A DNA stretch of 9,563 nucleotides from an uncultured Eggerthellaceae bacterium (GTDB lineage: Bacteria > Actinomycetota > Coriobacteriia > Coriobacteriales > Eggerthellaceae): the NCBI GenBank assembly GCA_949450265.1, contig CASTMW010000059.1, positions 1-9,563 of the forward strand. Reading direction: 5' to 3'. The number at the start of each line of letters is the position of its first letter. The stretch's first letter is position 1. Shown one piece after another: positions 1 through 6,625 of this stretch. Made by a program: the position numbers and the translations under genes. A model generated the notes under the pieces. The model saw nothing but the letters and a program-made list of their open reading frames with translations. It was not told the DNA's origin and did no database searches.

Positions 1-23
1 GTCAGAAAGGCTTTTCAAGAGAA

Positions 24-43
24 ATTGCACCGGGTAGTGCAAC
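24..43 (-). terminator. hairpin with T-rich tail after the tRNA-Gly fragment
   Basis: On the minus strand a perfect TTGCAC/GTGCAA stem (7 bp with an outer G-U pair) closes a six-base loop and is followed by TTTCTCTT. It stands where the tRNA T-arm should be, but has no T-loop consensus. It resembles a weak intrinsic terminator. The T tract is interrupted by C, so termination is uncertain. Confidence 0.35.
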
Positions 44-83
44 AGCTTGGGAAGCTCCTGTTCTACCATTGAACTACGCCCGC
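44..83 (-). pseudogene. tRNA-Gly(CCC), 5' half only
   Basis: Read on the minus strand, this is the acceptor 5' strand (GCGGGCG), a perfect D-arm (GTTC/GAAC stem around AATGGTA) and an anticodon arm with loop TTCCCAA, giving anticodon CCC (complement of 49-51). It matches the well-known bacterial glycine tRNA. The anticodon stem pairs at its inner three positions (AGC/GCT), but the outer two are G-G and G-U, so similarity ends at about 44. No T-arm (GGTTCGA) and no acceptor 3' strand (CGCCCGC) follow in positions 1-43, so it cannot fold into a normal tRNA. It is either a decayed or disrupted gene, or a junction left by integration of a mobile element in the anticodon arm. The 5'-half identity is clear; the cause is unknown. 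Confidence 0.72.
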
Positions 84-94
84 AGCGCTATCGC

Positions 95-100
95 ATTATA
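95..100 (-). promoter_or_regulatory. -10 box upstream of the tRNA-Gly fragment
   Basis: A perfect TATAAT lies on the minus strand 11 nt before the tRNA 5' end, so transcription would begin about 5 nt before it. No good -35 is seen at 16-18 nt upstream. It suggests the fragment kept the promoter of the original tRNA gene and may still be transcribed. Confidence 0.5.
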
Positions 101-136
101 CTCCAACCTGATTCGTTTCATCGATCATTCTAAGGA

Positions 137-165
137 ATCCCTGCAAGGATGGTGTGGACAGGGAT
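137..165 (-). terminator. possible terminator of the ABC importer operon
   Basis: A perfect 7-bp inverted repeat (ATCCCTG/CAGGGAT) with a 15-nt loop starts 41 nt after the ATPase stop codon. The tail on the minus strand is TCCTTAG, which is not a proper T tract. It could be a weak terminator or a 3'-end processing or stability hairpin. Confidence 0.3.
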
Positions 166-206
166 GACAGAGTAGGCCTTCAGCGATATATCACGCCATT
201 CTGCTC

Positions 207-1100
207 CTACAACGGATGCACGAATGGGGTACGGTCGGGAACGCGGACGAGCACGGCGGGGCCATCGGGAATGGTTTCGCCTTTGTGGCTACTAATAGCG
301 TCTAGCCCACTGGCAGCATCTAGTTCGGCCACCAGTACGCTCAGCTTGCCGCTCGTAAAGACGCCGCCCTCCACGCGTCCTTCGATGGACGAAGCATCGT
401 TGAACGCTGCGCGCACCACGTCGCTTGCCGGGTGCAATAGCAGATCGGCTGGCGCTCCCTCCTGCACCACGCGTCCGTCGCTCATATATATGATGCGATC
501 GCTCATGGTGAGCGCCTCGTCTGCATCGTGGGTCACCATCAGCGAGGTCATGCCGAATTCCGCATGCAACCGCGACACCAGCTGCCGCATCTCGGCGCGC
601 AGCTGCTCATCCAAGCCGCTGAACGGCTCATCCAACAGCAGCGCGTCGGGCTTCGCCGCCAACGCTCGCGCCACAGCCACACGTTGTTGCTGGCCGCCCG
701 ACAATTCGTAGGTGCGCCGTGCACCGAATCCCTCCAGCTGCACGGCGGCCAGCATGCGCTCGGCCGTTGCCAGTCGCTCCGCACGTGCCACTTTCCGCAT
801 CTTCAGCGGGAACGCCACGTTCTGCCGCACGTCCATGTTAGGGAACAGGCGGATATCCTGGAACACGATGGCGGTGTTGCGCTTGTGCGTGGGCATATCG
901 TCCACGCAGGCGCCGTTGAACAGCACGCGTCCCGAATCTTGCGGCAAGAGTCCCGCGATCACCTTCAACGTGGTGGATTTGCCTGCGCCGCTCTCACCCA
1001 GCACGCTGACGAATCGGCCGTCCTGCACGTTGAAGCTAACATCGTGCAGGATATCCTTCCCGCCAAGCTTCAGGTCTATGTTCTCCAGCGTTAGCTGCAT
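207..1100 (-). CDS. ABC importer ATP-binding protein (YnjD/PotA-like)
   Basis: Cytoplasmic ATPase that powers the importer encoded with it. All ABC hallmarks are visible: Walker A GESGAGKST at residues 35-43, Q-loop glutamine 81 in FQDIRLFPNM, signature LSGGQ at 133-137, Walker B LLLDEP from 154 and switch histidine 191. The 297-residue length exceeds a minimal ABC domain; the tail after about 235 (EGRVEGGVFTSGKLSVLV) looks like a small regulatory domain of the TOBE kind found in polyamine, iron and phosphonate importer ATPases. E. coli YnjD, to my knowledge, is shorter. I chose ATG 1100 because GAAAGGG sits 5 nt upstream; an in-frame GTG at 1115 lacks this spacing. It is the last gene of the operon, 18 nt after the second permease. 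ABC ATPase is certain; substrate is not shown. Confidence 0.93.
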   Translation of the reverse strand: MQLTLENIDLKLGGKDILHDVSFNVQDGRFVSVLGESGAGKSTTLKVIAGLLPQDSGRVLFNGACVDDMPTHKRNTAIVFQDIRLFPNMDVRQNVAFPLKMRKVARAERLATAERMLAAVQLEGFGARRTYELSGGQQQRVAVARALAAKPDALLLDEPFSGLDEQLRAEMRQLVSRLHAEFGMTSLMVTHDADEALTMSDRIIYMSDGRVVQEGAPADLLLHPASDVVRAAFNDASSIEGRVEGGVFTSGKLSVLVAELDAASGLDAISSHKGETIPDGPAVLVRVPDRTPFVHPL

Positions 1101-1118
1101 TGCGTCCCTTTCCACGCG

Positions 1119-1979
1119 TCAATCATACAGGTTCTGTTCTTCGCGCGCGCCGAAGCGACGCAGGATCAGCTCGAAGATGAGGAATACGGCGAAGGTGATC
1201 ACCAGGAACACCAAGCTGTATGCGCAGGCGATGGTGCGGTCGCCGCCGGACAGATACGGGAACAGCACCAGCACGAACGTCTGCACGCGGCCGCCGCCCA
1301 CGAGCAGCGTCAGGAAATACTGCGAGAACGACATGATGTAGCACATAGAAAGCGACGATACGATGCCTGGCAGCAGTTGAGGGATCGTCACGTGACAGAT
1401 CATCTGCCAGGGGCCTGCTCCAAGCGCGCGTGCGGCTTCGTCGCGCTGCGTGCCCGCTGCGCGCGTGATGTCGGTCATGAGGATGATGGCGTAGGGCAGC
1501 GCAACGATGGAATGCGCCAGGATCACGCCGGGCACCGTGCGCGCCAGGCCCGCTTGCAGGAACACCACCTGTACGCCCATGGCGAACACGGTGGAGGGGA
1601 TGATGAATGGCAGTATCGTGGCGAACTGGAAGACCGATCGCCCGTGCCACTGGAAGTTGCAAAGCGCCCGACAGGCCAACGCGGCCACCGTCGTGGTCAG
1701 CACCGCGCACGCCGCAGCGATGCCGATGGAGAGCGCCAGCGTGTCCCACCCCATGTTCTGACGGCCCGAGAGTGCCTGCTGTATGCCACGCGTGCTGAGC
1801 TCTTGGGGCCACAGGTCGGGCCAAGGCCATGCGTCCGTGAAGGCCCAAACCGCGATGACCAGCAGCGGCAGCGCCACAAGTGCAAGCTCCAGGCCCACCA
1901 GCGCGCGCGTTACGGCAAGGCTGCACCGCTGACGGCGCACGCGTGCCTGCAACTGCGGGTTGTCCAGCTGACCGCTCAT
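1119..1979 (-). CDS. ABC importer permease, second subunit
   Basis: Integral membrane subunit of about 286 residues with some six hydrophobic segments, starting near residues 24-48 and ending near 252-273. The cytoplasmic coupling motif of binding-protein-dependent permeases lies at 181-200: EAARALGA followed nine residues later by IP, the EAA-G-I-LP pattern that docks on the ATPase. The start codon overlaps the stop of the first permease by four bases (ATGA), so the two are translationally coupled and probably form a heterodimer. In E. coli the comparable YnjC, as I recall it, is a single fused protein of about 500 residues; here the halves are separate genes. Permease identity is firm; the transported solute cannot be read from the sequence. 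Confidence 0.92.
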   Translation of the reverse strand: MSGQLDNPQLQARVRRQRCSLAVTRALVGLELALVALPLLVIAVWAFTDAWPWPDLWPQELSTRGIQQALSGRQNMGWDTLALSIGIAAACAVLTTTVAALACRALCNFQWHGRSVFQFATILPFIIPSTVFAMGVQVVFLQAGLARTVPGVILAHSIVALPYAIILMTDITRAAGTQRDEAARALGAGPWQMICHVTIPQLLPGIVSSLSMCYIMSFSQYFLTLLVGGGRVQTFVLVLFPYLSGGDRTIACAYSLVFLVITFAVFLIFELILRRFGAREEQNLYD

Positions 1980-2869
1980 GGCCGCCTGCGCGCTTTCGGA
2001 CGGTGTTCGCGTTGTAGCACCACGTAGTACACCACGCAGAGCACCGTGCAGATGCCCGCCATGATGCCGTTCAAGGCCATGGCGTAGCAGCGGTTGATGA
2101 TGTCAGGATCCTGGAACTCGATATAGGCCAGCACCGGCAACGCTTTCGGCACCGTGGGTTCCAGCAGAAACGGTATCTCGTAGCTGCCGAACGCGAAGGC
2201 GAACACCACCAGGAACGCCCGCAAGATGGCCCCGCGGCACAGCGGCAGCGTCACGCCGAAGAAGGTGCGCAGTCCGCTCGCGCCCAGCGTGCGGGCTGCT
2301 TCGCCCAGCGTAGCCGAGATGTTCATCATGATGGTGATGGTCATGAACGCGATGAAAGGGATCTCTTTCCACAGGTATACCACGATGATGCCCCAACCGC
2401 TCGGCGCGCCCACCACCGAGGGGAACGAGGTGGCATCCGGTGCCATGCCCAGCACGTGCAAAAGGCGCGGGAACAGCCCGGCGCCGCTGAACAGGCAGAT
2501 GACGGCCAGCGCCACCACAGCGTGCATGGTGGTGATAGGTATCTGGATGCCGAAGAGGCGCGTCACGCGTCCGGTGCGGGCGCGCGTCATAAGGGCTGCC
2601 AGCGCCACGCCGCCGATGGTGGCCAAGATGGCGCTCGCAAGGCTGAAGTAAAGGCTGAACATGATGGATCCCAGCAGATCCGCCCTGGTCAGCGCTTGCT
2701 CGTAATATTCCAGCGTGAACTCGGTGCGATCGAGGAACGGCATGATGCCGAATCCCTGGATGATGCCCGAGCCCACGCCGTACACGAACACCGCCAAGAG
2801 CAGCAGAGCGGGCAGCACCATAAGGTACGGTGCTGCCTTCCTGCGTGCTTTGCGTGAGATGATCGCCAT
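1976..2869 (-). CDS. ABC importer permease, first subunit
   Basis: Membrane-spanning subunit of 297 residues. A basic N-terminus (SRKARRKAAPY) precedes the first hydrophobic segment (about 14-38), and further segments run to about residue 287. The EAA coupling loop is at 190-209 (EAARTLGA through LP). A hydrophilic stretch between the first two segments (FLDRTEFTLEYYEQAL) is the usual periplasmic loop of this permease class. The start has only a weak Shine-Dalgarno (AAGG about 9 nt upstream), and 90 nt separate it from the binding-protein gene, whereas the downstream permease overlaps by four bases. It would pair with the second permease. A stronger upstream signal is absent, so expression probably depends on read-through from the binding-protein gene. 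Confidence 0.92.
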   Translation of the reverse strand: MAIISRKARRKAAPYLMVLPALLLLAVFVYGVGSGIIQGFGIMPFLDRTEFTLEYYEQALTRADLLGSIMFSLYFSLASAILATIGGVALAALMTRARTGRVTRLFGIQIPITTMHAVVALAVICLFSGAGLFPRLLHVLGMAPDATSFPSVVGAPSGWGIIVVYLWKEIPFIAFMTITIMMNISATLGEAARTLGASGLRTFFGVTLPLCRGAILRAFLVVFAFAFGSYEIPFLLEPTVPKALPVLAYIEFQDPDIINRCYAMALNGIMAGICTVLCVVYYVVLQREHRPKARRRP

Positions 2870-2959
2870 GCGGTGTTGCCTTGCTCGAACGTATCGGTGC
2901 CGCTACTCTACCGCATTCGCGATGGTGCCGCACACGCCATACGTCGCTGTTGCTGGCTG

Positions 2960-4258
2960 TTATTTGCCCACGACCTCGTCGAGCCACAGCTGCTCGATGA
3001 TGGGGATGACCGGGCCTGCCGCCTCGGTCACGCGATGGTTCAGCAGCTCTTCACTGGGCAGCTGCGCGCTTCCCAGCGCAACATTTTCGAACGCCTGCTG
3101 GTCGGCCTCGGGCAGCTTCGCCGTATCGAGCACGGTCAGGTTGCCCAGTACCTCGTACTGCTCAAGCTGCATCTCGGGGCTCATGATCTCGTTGATCGCC
3201 ACCAGGGCGGCCGCCTTGTGCGGCGCGTTGTACGCGATGGCCATGAAGTTGGAATTGCCCACGGTGCCCGTGTCGAAGATAAACGGCTTGGTGCTCTCCG
3301 GCAGCGCGCCGTCGTTCACGAGCGCCTGTGGGTCGCCATAGCCCATGTTCATGATGATCTCGCCGTCGGCGTACATGGTGCCCATGGTGGTGCTGTCAGC
3401 CGGGAAGGTCTGCCCTGCGTTCCACAGACTGGGGTTCAGGCTGCGCAGATATTCCAAGCCGGGTTCGATGATCTCTTTCACCTCTTCGGTGGTGGGGTCG
3501 TCCATCATGGACAGCTTCTCAAACTCGTCCGCGCCGATCACGCCCGAGATCAGGCAGCTGATGAACGCGGTGCCGGTGAAGTCGCCCGGCTGCGGGTAGG
3601 TCACCTTGCCCGGGTTCGCCTCGCAGAAGGTCTTGAACTCTTCAACAGTGGTCGGCGGAGTGGGTACGACGTCGCTGTTCACCCACATTTCCATCTGGGT
3701 TTTGCCGTAGGGTGCCTCGTAGCCTTCGGTGGGGCTGCCGAAGTCGTATTCGACCTCGGGAGAGGTTGTGTCAACGTAGTCGTTGAAGTTCGGCAGATAG
3801 TCCGTGAACGGACCCCACAGGTAGCCGTTCTCCTTGGCGGTGTAGAAGTTCTCGCCATTGATCCAGATGAAGTCGATGGTGCCCTCTTCGGTGTTCGCCT
3901 GCTTGTCACCGGACAGCTGGGTCAGGATGTCGTTGATGTCCATGCCCACCAGCTCCAGCGTGATGTCGTACTTCTCCTTCATGGCCGGGATCAGGCTTTC
4001 CTCGATCCACGTGTTGCGCGGCTCGCTACCGCCCCAACCGTAGAACGTGACCGTCTGGCCCTTGGCGGCTTCCAGCACCGCGTCCCAGTCGGAATAGTCC
4101 AGATTGGCAGATGCGCCGTTGCTGGTGTCGGATGCGCTCGAACTGCAGCCGAACATGGTGCAAGCCAGTGCAGCGGAAACGGCCACCGCACCTGCCTTCT
4201 TCAGGAAGCCGCGGCGGCTCACCGCAGCCGATGCCTTCGTACCTTTGAACAGTTTCAT
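2960..4258 (-). CDS. YnjB-like solute-binding lipoprotein of ABC importer
   Basis: Extracytoplasmic substrate-binding protein of 432 residues, the first gene of the importer operon. The N-terminus carries a textbook twin-arginine motif (SRRGFLK, residues 14-20), a hydrophobic core, then a lipobox-like FGC with cysteine 38 followed by a Ser-rich linker, so it is probably exported folded by Tat and anchored by lipid. ALAC ending at Cys33 is a second possible lipidation site. The mature part begins TVTFYGWGGSEPRNTWI and holds WINGENF at 132-138, features I associate with the YnjB family (COG4134), whose ligand is undefined; polyamine- or thiamine-type binding proteins are more distant alternatives. 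ATG 4258 is preferred over an in-frame start at 4318 because AAAGGAGG lies 4 nt upstream and the signal peptide begins there. Confidence 0.88.
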   Translation of the reverse strand: MKLFKGTKASAAVSRRGFLKKAGAVAVSAALACTMFGCSSSASDTSNGASANLDYSDWDAVLEAAKGQTVTFYGWGGSEPRNTWIEESLIPAMKEKYDITLELVGMDINDILTQLSGDKQANTEEGTIDFIWINGENFYTAKENGYLWGPFTDYLPNFNDYVDTTSPEVEYDFGSPTEGYEAPYGKTQMEMWVNSDVVPTPPTTVEEFKTFCEANPGKVTYPQPGDFTGTAFISCLISGVIGADEFEKLSMMDDPTTEEVKEIIEPGLEYLRSLNPSLWNAGQTFPADSTTMGTMYADGEIIMNMGYGDPQALVNDGALPESTKPFIFDTGTVGNSNFMAIAYNAPHKAAALVAINEIMSPEMQLEQYEVLGNLTVLDTAKLPEADQQAFENVALGSAQLPSEELLNHRVTEAAGPVIPIIEQLWLDEVVGK

Positions 4259-4278
4259 CCATCCTCCTTTGTTCGGAT

Positions 4279-4329
4279 GACCGCGCCGATTTCGCGGTCT
4301 TTCGCTGGCTGCCGACAAGACGGCCAGCC
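4279..4329 (-). promoter_or_regulatory. two stem-loops in the leader of the importer mRNA
   Basis: The untranslated leader of the binding-protein gene has two hairpins. The promoter-proximal one (about 4307-4329) pairs GGCTG with CAGCC and CCG with CGG across one bulged C. The gene-proximal one (4279-4299) is a perfect 7-bp GACCGCG/CGCGGTC stem with a 7-nt loop, ending 8 nt before the Shine-Dalgarno at 4263-4270. No TPP, purine or other riboswitch core that I know is recognisable. They may simply stabilise the message or may regulate it; neither is shown. Confidence 0.4.
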
Positions 4330-4395
4330 GGGGTGTCGAAGAGTTGGGCGGCTAGGGTCCGTCCATGTCATCTATTCGACAACGTCTAATATCGG

Positions 4396-4401
4396 ATTAT
4401 A
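4396..4401 (-). promoter_or_regulatory. probable -10 box of the ABC importer operon
   Basis: A perfect TATAAT on the minus strand lies about 138 nt before the binding-protein start, predicting an mRNA leader of roughly 130 nt. No TTGACA-like -35 is found at the usual distance, so an activator or a different sigma factor may be needed. It lies back-to-back with the candidate promoter of the divergent hydrolase gene. Confidence 0.42.
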
Positions 4402-4422
4402 GCCATTTGAAACGACGATGGG

Positions 4423-4431
4423 TGATACAAT
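4423..4431 (+). promoter_or_regulatory. extended -10 promoter of the nucleoside hydrolase gene
   Basis: TGATACAAT matches an extended -10 element (TGn plus TACAAT). Transcription would begin near 4438, which excludes the in-frame ATG at 4418 as start and fits the Shine-Dalgarno at 4458-4465. An alternative pair TTCGAC (4375-4380) and TATAGC (4398-4403), 17 nt apart, is also possible but weaker. Confidence 0.42.
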
Positions 4432-4474
4432 CCGCGAAGGTGACCGCAGAAGTGCAGAAGGAGGGCAAACGGCT

Positions 4475-5476
4475 ATGGGTGGTAGCGCGAATGCGAGCGG
4501 CGCGGCGAAGCATGGTAGCGCGAATGTGAGCGGGGCGATGAAGCGCGTCATCGTCGATTTCGACAATACGATGGGCTTGCCGGGATGCGATGTGGATGAT
4601 GGCCTGGCGCTGCTGTACCTGCTCGGTTGCGATGACGTTCAGATCGAGGGCGTTTGCACCACGTATGGCAACAACACGTTGGCGGCCGTGCACGAGAACA
4701 CTCAGCGCCTGATGGGGCTCTTCGGGATGGATGCACCGCTGCTGCGCGGAGCGGATGCACCGCTTGCGCGGACCAGCCAACAGGTGGGCGATGTGCTGAT
4801 CGTGGCTGATCGGCCCGTGCATGCCATCGACCCAGCAAGCGCCTGCGTCGATGCTTCCCGCTTCATCGCTGATGCGCTGACCGCCCAGCCGGGTGTGCTG
4901 CATATCCTGGCCACGGGCAGCACCACCAATGTGGGCGGGGCGGAGGCGCTGCGGCCAGGCGTGCTAGCTGATGCGGCGTCCATCACCCTGATGGGCGGCG
5001 TGACCGCCAGTCTTGCCATCAATGGGCGCATCATGGACGAACTGAACCTCTCATGCGACCCGGCTGCCACGTGTCTTGTGCTGGCGTCGGGTGCGCCTGT
5101 TGCCATCGCCACATCGCAGAACTGCTTGCCTGCGTTCTTCACTCGGGCCGACCTGGCGGATGCGTTCGGTGAAGCGTCGTGGCTCTATCGCACGTGCGAG
5201 CAGTGGTTCGACACCATGGATGCCGCCTACGATTGGAGCGGCTGGACCTGCTGGGATGTGGTGGCCGCCGCGTTCCTTGTGCATCCTGAGCTCTTCTGCG
5301 ACCAGATGGAGCAGGTGACGCTCTACGAGCGTTTCATCGGCGTGGGGTATCTGGAGTGCGGCAATGCGAATGCGCCGCATGCGCCGGTGAACCTGCCTGT
5401 CATCCGCGATGCGGCGGCTTTCAAGCAGCATGTGCTGGAGATGTGGCGGCACGGGTTGGAGCGCGTCGGGCTATAG
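4475..5476 (+). CDS. nucleoside hydrolase (IunH/Rih superfamily)
   Basis: Predicted cytoplasmic enzyme that hydrolyses the N-glycosidic bond of a nucleoside to free base and ribose. The calcium-binding N-terminal motif is DFDN (residues 28-31), then an insertion, then DVDDGLAL from 39, instead of the compact DxDPGxDD. Further family signatures are GSTTNVGGA, LMGGV and DELNLSCDP, matching the usual GPLTN, MGG and EFN-DP blocks. Near the C-terminus, TCWDVVAAA replaces the common HD motif, so the catalytic histidine of group I enzymes is missing and a cysteine is next to it, as in the less-studied group III. ATG 4475 is chosen for AAGGAGGG at 4458-4465, 9 nt upstream; ATG 4538 (312 residues, the usual family length) lacks a good ribosome site. 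It is divergent from the importer operon. Substrate preference is unknown. Confidence 0.88.
   Translation: MGGSANASGAAKHGSANVSGAMKRVIVDFDNTMGLPGCDVDDGLALLYLLGCDDVQIEGVCTTYGNNTLAAVHENTQRLMGLFGMDAPLLRGADAPLARTSQQVGDVLIVADRPVHAIDPASACVDASRFIADALTAQPGVLHILATGSTTNVGGAEALRPGVLADAASITLMGGVTASLAINGRIMDELNLSCDPAATCLVLASGAPVAIATSQNCLPAFFTRADLADAFGEASWLYRTCEQWFDTMDAAYDWSGWTCWDVVAAAFLVHPELFCDQMEQVTLYERFIGVGYLECGNANAPHAPVNLPVIRDAAAFKQHVLEMWRHGLERVGL
4481..4546 (+). repeat. 33-bp tandem duplication at the hydrolase N-terminus
   Basis: Two adjacent 33-bp units (4481-4513 and 4514-4546) share 27 of 33 bases and begin GGTAGCGCGAATG. In frame they encode GSANASGAAKH and GSANVSGAMKR. The second unit ends inside the conserved start of the family (MKR then VIVDFDN), so the first copy simply adds a low-complexity N-terminal extension if translation starts at 4475. 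Confidence 0.75.
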
Positions 5477-5575
5477 GGTGCGTACGTTGCGAAACGGTGC
5501 TGAGATCGCCGAGATTCGGGATCATAGACGGTATTGGAATGATCGGCGGTGTCAGAATGGTTGGTGGCGCTGGGA
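5477..5575. other. convergent intergenic region with an 11-bp direct repeat
   Basis: This 99-bp gap lies between the stop codons of the hydrolase and the metal transporter. GGGATCATAGA occurs at 5518-5528 and again at 5572-5582, the second copy covering the transporter stop codon. GATCAT/ATGATC forms a 6-bp stem with a 13-nt loop, but neither strand has a T tract, so no intrinsic terminator is visible. Confidence 0.4.
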
Positions 5576-6436
5576 TCATAGATAGATCAAGCACATGCCG
5601 ACAAGCATGCCCACCACCACCAGGATGGCTGGAATGCGTGAGCGATACATCAGGATGGCTTGTGGGATGATCTCACCGAACACCACGTAGAGCATGGCGC
5701 CGGAAGCGAAGCCGAGCGAGCAGCACAGTCCCAACGGACCGATGTCGCCTAGCCACAATCCTAGCCACGCACCGAGCACCATGGGAAGCCCGGAGCATGC
5801 GGTCAGCACCACGGCCTTTGCGCGGCCCATGCCCCCTGCCACAAGCGGTACAGTGACTGCCATGCCTTCGGGAATGTTGTGCAGGCCGATCAGCACTGCC
5901 AGCATCAAAGCCGCCATTGCTGCGTTGGGCGAATCAACGGCAAAGCTGGCACCGATCGACATGCCCTCAGGAATGTTGTGCAGTGCTATCGCGAAGGCAA
6001 TGACCACGCCTGCTGTCCAAAGCTCCTTTTTCGCTGCTCCTTGTCGCGCGTGTTCGTTGTAATGGTCCACATGATTCAGCTCGTCAATGTCGTCGTGGAC
6101 GAGGGGATGTTCAGAGCTTGCCGTATGTGCCACCTGATCAGCAGTCCGCTTGTCAATGATGCGGTTCAATGCCAGCACGACGAACACGCCTGCGAATACG
6201 GTTATTGCGGTCAAGATCACTCCGAGCGAATCATAGAGCTGCTTGCCAGCTGCTACGCTCTCTTCGAGCAGTTCAAAACAGACGATGGCGATCATCACGC
6301 CGCTGGTGGCAGCAAGCAACAGACTGATCACCCGGTTGCTGCTGCGTCGGAAGAGCGACCCGATGACACCGCCTGCGCCAGTTCCGCCAACGCCTGCGAT
6401 AAGCGTGATGGTGGTGATATGCCAGAAGAAATCCAT
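5576..6436 (-). CDS. ZIP-family divalent metal transporter (ZupT/GufA-like)
   Basis: Membrane protein of 286 residues predicted to bring zinc or a related divalent metal into the cytoplasm. The two metal-binding helices are clear: HNIPEGMSIG at 153-162 and HNIPEGMAVTVPL at 186-198, the duplicated HNxPEG signature of ZIP proteins. A third acidic site, FGEIIPQA, is near 253-260. Between helices 3 and 4 is a His/Asp/Glu-rich cytoplasmic loop (about 104-130, with HTASSEH and HDDIDELNHVDHYNEH), typical of metal sensing or handoff. Start ATG 6436 fits the family N-terminus; an upstream in-frame ATG at 6547 would add 37 residues with no family character. No Shine-Dalgarno precedes 6436, but TATAGT sits exactly 7 nt upstream, suggesting a leaderless mRNA. 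It is divergent from the adenine deaminase gene. Confidence 0.9.
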   Translation of the reverse strand: MDFFWHITTITLIAGVGGTGAGGVIGSLFRRSSNRVISLLLAATSGVMIAIVCFELLEESVAAGKQLYDSLGVILTAITVFAGVFVVLALNRIIDKRTADQVAHTASSEHPLVHDDIDELNHVDHYNEHARQGAAKKELWTAGVVIAFAIALHNIPEGMSIGASFAVDSPNAAMAALMLAVLIGLHNIPEGMAVTVPLVAGGMGRAKAVVLTACSGLPMVLGAWLGLWLGDIGPLGLCCSLGFASGAMLYVVFGEIIPQAILMYRSRIPAILVVVGMLVGMCLIYL

Positions 6437-6443
6437 GCCATCA

Positions 6444-6449
6444 ACTATA
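6444..6449 (-). promoter_or_regulatory. -10 box of a possible leaderless ZIP transcript
   Basis: TATAGT on the minus strand is separated from ATG 6436 by 7 nt (TGATGGC), placing the expected transcription start on or next to the start codon. No recognisable -35 is present. Actinobacteria commonly use TANNNT boxes at this distance for leaderless genes. Confidence 0.45.
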
Positions 6450-6625
6450 GAGCAAAAGTGCCTGTCTATCGCGAGAAGTTTGCCCATGTTAACAAATCGG
6501 ATCGAGATGTTGTGCATCATGGTTCGGGCGCTGTTCATGCGATACACTCAACGGTAGCGCGGTCTCGGCCATTTCGATCGTTTCGTTGACCGCTCCGTTC
6601 GCATCCTCTTCGAAAGGGGCCCATC

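Noticed and set aside
4259..4389. TPP (thiamine) riboswitch before the importer
   Set aside because: I looked for the conserved CTGAGA and ACCTGA elements on the minus strand and found neither.
2873..4402. A 509-codon open frame on the plus strand opposite the binding-protein gene
   Set aside because: It mirrors a well-supported minus-strand gene, has a TTG start without a ribosome site, covers a signal peptide region and a permease gap, and its protein shows no domain. Long antisense frames are common in GC-rich coding DNA.
5500..5590. A glycine-rich repeat peptide on the plus strand in the gap after the hydrolase
   Set aside because: The repeated pattern comes from short imperfect DNA repeats, and the frame starts inside the hydrolase gene without a ribosome site.
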